This document shows positions 61,867 through 64,000 of a stretch of DNA of 64,000 bases, piece after piece. The translations under genes were made by a program, and so were the position numbers. Positions within the stretch are counted from its first letter, which is position 1. Each line of letters starts with the position of its first letter. The notes below the pieces were generated by a model. The model saw only the letters and a list, made by a program, of their open reading frames with translations, was not told where the DNA came from and did no database searches. Where the stretch lies: assembly GCA_016720745.1 (NCBI GenBank), contig JADKKA010000022.1:1178001-1242000 (forward strand), in the 5' to 3' direction. This DNA comes from Chitinophagaceae bacterium. Lineage in GTDB: Bacteria > Bacteroidota > Bacteroidia > Chitinophagales > Chitinophagaceae.

Positions 61867-62883
61867 ATGAAAGGATACTTTTTACTGTTTCTGATTTGCT
61901 GTTCATTTAACCTGCTGGCCCAAAGAGAAAAAGCCTGGGGCGATCCGCATGTCATGGAAAAGCTGGCGACAGCGGCTAACAGAAATCCTGAATACAAAAA
62001 ACTGACTGCTCAAATCCGTGAATTCAGTCAGACCGCCACCCCCAATAAAACAAATGCTGATAAAGTGAAAGCCCTCTTTAGCAACAATACCCAGCTTTTC
62101 AAAAATCTGTATACAGGAGCTGGTATCAATGCCCCGCAAACATTGCGTTCAGCAAAGCCTTTTAAAACGATTTCCCTTTCAAAACTGTCCAGCTTAGTTG
62201 CGCTTAAAAAATTGAAGCTGATCGGGAATCAGGAATTTACAAAAACCATTACTCCTCCTTTTCAGGATGCATGGGAATATAATTTTGATCATTCGAATGA
62301 TGGAGGTTATCCGGATTCCAGTTTATCTGATTTTGCAACCGGGCTGCTTGCCTTCAAGGCAAATTCCGGAGCCACCTGTGAAACTTATCCGAATGCCAAC
62401 TCTTGCAAATTAGGCTTATACCAACTAGGTTACCAGCAGCAATTTAAGGTACCCAATAACCCCGAAATCATTGCAGCAGAAATCAATTTTGAGTATGATT
62501 ACTTATACACCGGTTGGGATACTTATGGAGCAATCACCGGAATTGATATGGTGGTGCAGGCGAATAACAAACTGAATAGTCAGTCATTTAATGAAATGCC
62601 TGATTATTCTTTAAGTGATTATGGCAGTTTAGGCATTTGGAAAAAAATGGCAACTATTTATTCTCTTGATTCGGTTGATGCCAGTTTTGGTGAATTTCAT
62701 GCAACCGGTTCATCTTCTTTTAAACTGGAAGGTTATGTTACCCCGGGTACAACCATTGAAATTAAAATCGGCATCGGTTATCCTTCCGGAACCAAAAGAG
62801 GAATGTACGGCTGTTACCACTACGGAGAAATGAAATTGAAAAGAATCACCGTAAAATATTACAAGACAGGAGGCAATAATTAA
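61867..62883 (+). CDS. Secreted hypothetical protein
   Basis: The product is 338 residues with a signal peptide (MKGYFLLFLICCSFNLLAQ). After a helical Lys/Asn-rich region (about residues 25-110) comes a beta-rich C-terminal half with two Cys (GATCETYPNANSCKLGLYQL) and GTTIEIKIGIGYPSGTKRGM. I recognise no domain. It is divergent from the TPR-CHAT gene and may be a secreted or surface protein. A functional tie to TPR-CHAT is only positional. Confidence 0.7.
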   Translation: MKGYFLLFLICCSFNLLAQREKAWGDPHVMEKLATAANRNPEYKKLTAQIREFSQTATPNKTNADKVKALFSNNTQLFKNLYTGAGINAPQTLRSAKPFKTISLSKLSSLVALKKLKLIGNQEFTKTITPPFQDAWEYNFDHSNDGGYPDSSLSDFATGLLAFKANSGATCETYPNANSCKLGLYQLGYQQQFKVPNNPEIIAAEINFEYDYLYTGWDTYGAITGIDMVVQANNKLNSQSFNEMPDYSLSDYGSLGIWKKMATIYSLDSVDASFGEFHATGSSSFKLEGYVTPGTTIEIKIGIGYPSGTKRGMYGCYHYGEMKLKRITVKYYKTGGNN

Positions 62884-62884
62884 A

Positions 62885-64000
62885 TCAGAAATTAATCAGT
62901 TGCTTCACCTTCCTGGTCAGCAGGGCCATATTCAGGTATTTGATATTCAGGAATTCGAAATCCCTGATGAGGAGCAGTGAAATAGCCGCTTCTTTCAAGG
63001 CAACTGCATTATTGAAACAATCAATGGCTTTGTCTCTCGCACCGGCATGTGCATATTGCAATCCCATCCAAAGCTGGGAGATATATTCGCTTCTTTCTTC
63101 CATTCCCTGGTAATAACTGTCCAGCGGTTGTTTCATAAGGGAGATGTCTCCGTTATTATAAAACTGCAGCAATCCTTTGTCATTGGCCTTCTCGGCTGCC
63201 AGGATGGCTTCGGCCTGGTTACCGGCTGACCAATGCAGTTTAGATAATTCGGAATAGAGCTTTTCCTTTTGTTCCGGCTCATGGAACTTGCTGATCCGCT
63301 CTTCCTGTAATGCCACGGCCGCTTCCAGATTATTCATATTGGCCATGAGGATCACTTTATTCTTGAGCAGAAAATCCCATACCGGGTTGATCTCAATACC
63401 CTGGTCATAAACCTGCAGTGCACCTTCATTATCACCCTTGGCCTGTAATAAAATGGCCAGCCAGAGATAGACATTGCTTTGATTGGCATTTAACCGGATA
63501 GCCCGCTGATAAGTGATCTCTGCTGCATGCCAGTCGAAATTCTGGAAATACCAGTACCCCAGCGAAGCCTGTGTTTCGCCGGAATAAGGATCCAGTCCGG
63601 CCGCCACATCAATATGTTTTTTCGCCTGCCAGAGCATTTGAACGGGATCCTCATATCCCCGGAAAGAGGATAATAAAAAACTATCCGCCAGACCCGCATA
63701 AGCTGCCGCAAATCCTTTGTCACGCGATACCGCCTGCTGAAAATAATCCCGGGCACTGAGTACATCTGCCTTGCTTCTTTTTTCCAGCATTAAACGACCC
63801 CGCATATAGAGATCATAAGCCTGCAGGTCAGCCGTTGGAATATAGTCCAGCTCCTGGGTTTCTTTTTTAGTCAATGATGTATTAAGCACAGAAGCAATAG
63901 CCAATGCCACTTCCCGCTGTATGGTAAAAATATCGTGCAGGGACCGGTCATAGGAATCGGCCCAGATATGTTCATCAGTGATCGCATTGATCAGCTGGGC
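62885..64000 (-). CDS. TolB-like/TPR protein, C-terminal part
   Basis: The frame is open to the window edge, so the gene continues to the right. Read from the edge, AQLINAITDEHIWADSYDRS then LHDIFTIQREVALAIASVLN is the end of a TolB-like (FlgO-type) domain found in proteins that begin with a cyclase, kinase or DNA-binding domain. It is followed by about seven TPRs (YDLYMRGRLMLEKRSKADVL, FAAAYAGLADSFLLSS, SQ-poor NANQSNVYLWLAILLQAKGD). The missing N-terminus decides the class: adenylate cyclase, HTH regulator or kinase. Confidence 0.85.
   Translation of the reverse strand, partial: AQLINAITDEHIWADSYDRSLHDIFTIQREVALAIASVLNTSLTKKETQELDYIPTADLQAYDLYMRGRLMLEKRSKADVLSARDYFQQAVSRDKGFAAAYAGLADSFLLSSFRGYEDPVQMLWQAKKHIDVAAGLDPYSGETQASLGYWYFQNFDWHAAEITYQRAIRLNANQSNVYLWLAILLQAKGDNEGALQVYDQGIEINPVWDFLLKNKVILMANMNNLEAAVALQEERISKFHEPEQKEKLYSELSKLHWSAGNQAEAILAAEKANDKGLLQFYNNGDISLMKQPLDSYYQGMEERSEYISQLWMGLQYAHAGARDKAIDCFNNAVALKEAAISLLLIRDFEFLNIKYLNMALLTRKVKQLINF

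Noticed and set aside
1..64000. tRNA, rRNA, insertion sequences, phage genes, replication origin
   Set aside because: No cloverleaf, rRNA core, transposase, integrase or DnaA-box cluster was recognised by eye.

Overview
The window looks like a Bacteroidetes chromosome, most likely family Chitinophagaceae. The evidence is TAnnTTTG-type -7 promoter elements, scarce Shine-Dalgarno sites, many secreted lipoproteins and outer-membrane beta-barrels, a fused aspartokinase/homoserine dehydrogenase with a Thr-rich leader peptide, a Bacteroidetes-type three-subunit succinate dehydrogenase, and separate topoisomerase IV genes. It is ordinary core genome. I see no rRNA, tRNA, CRISPR array, prophage or insertion sequence. 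Both ends cut genes: ychF at the left and a TolB-like/TPR protein at the right.

Layout. 1-5035: the end of ychF, a large outer-membrane protein and a small beta-barrel protein. 5037-9032: sdhC-sdhA-sdhB on the minus strand, with a strong promoter at 9158-9191, interrupted by about 430 bp of homopolymer-rich sequence that looks like an assembly artefact. 9329-17596 (minus): two unknowns, then thrA-thrB-thrC behind the leader peptide thrL, then murQ with a BadF-family amino-sugar kinase (cell-wall recycling). 17698-24977: a C-terminal processing protease, an ECF sigma factor with a probable anti-sigma partner, a cystathionine beta-synthase, a BtuF-like metal/corrinoid receptor and a kinase-like unknown. 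25096-27519: two unrelated fructose-bisphosphate aldolases side by side. 27843-34491: bestrophin, a haem-motif lipoprotein, an S9 peptidase, accD, smpB and a small stress membrane protein. 34511-40942 (minus): parE, a methyltransferase, a DUF1835 protein and parC. 41234-53428: mostly small secreted or envelope proteins (OmpA-like, aminopeptidase P, a four-repeat lipoprotein, a rhodanese-thioredoxin fusion, a phosphoesterase, a BNR propeller, a peroxiredoxin). 53598-57131: smc. The end holds an RRM protein, a secreted TPR-CHAT protein, a secreted unknown and the partial TPR protein.

The most unusual material is intergenic. At least seven genes have a low-complexity tract of degenerate 7-8 base words that starts at, overlaps or nearly touches their stop codon (thrB, fbaA, the S9 peptidase, parE, the 89-aa gene, the repeat lipoprotein, smc). 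The same words recur at distant loci. One tract is ten perfect TATTGGG copies, with G-quadruplex potential, between parE and a methyltransferase. In addition, five of nine convergent gene pairs have only 0 or 1 nt between their stop codons. Two candidate RNA switches are visible: the thrL attenuator and a terminator-like hairpin just downstream of a -7 element in the parE leader.

Two places (about 601-640 and 5864-6300) show homopolymer runs typical of low-quality sequence, and gene calls touching them should be treated with care.
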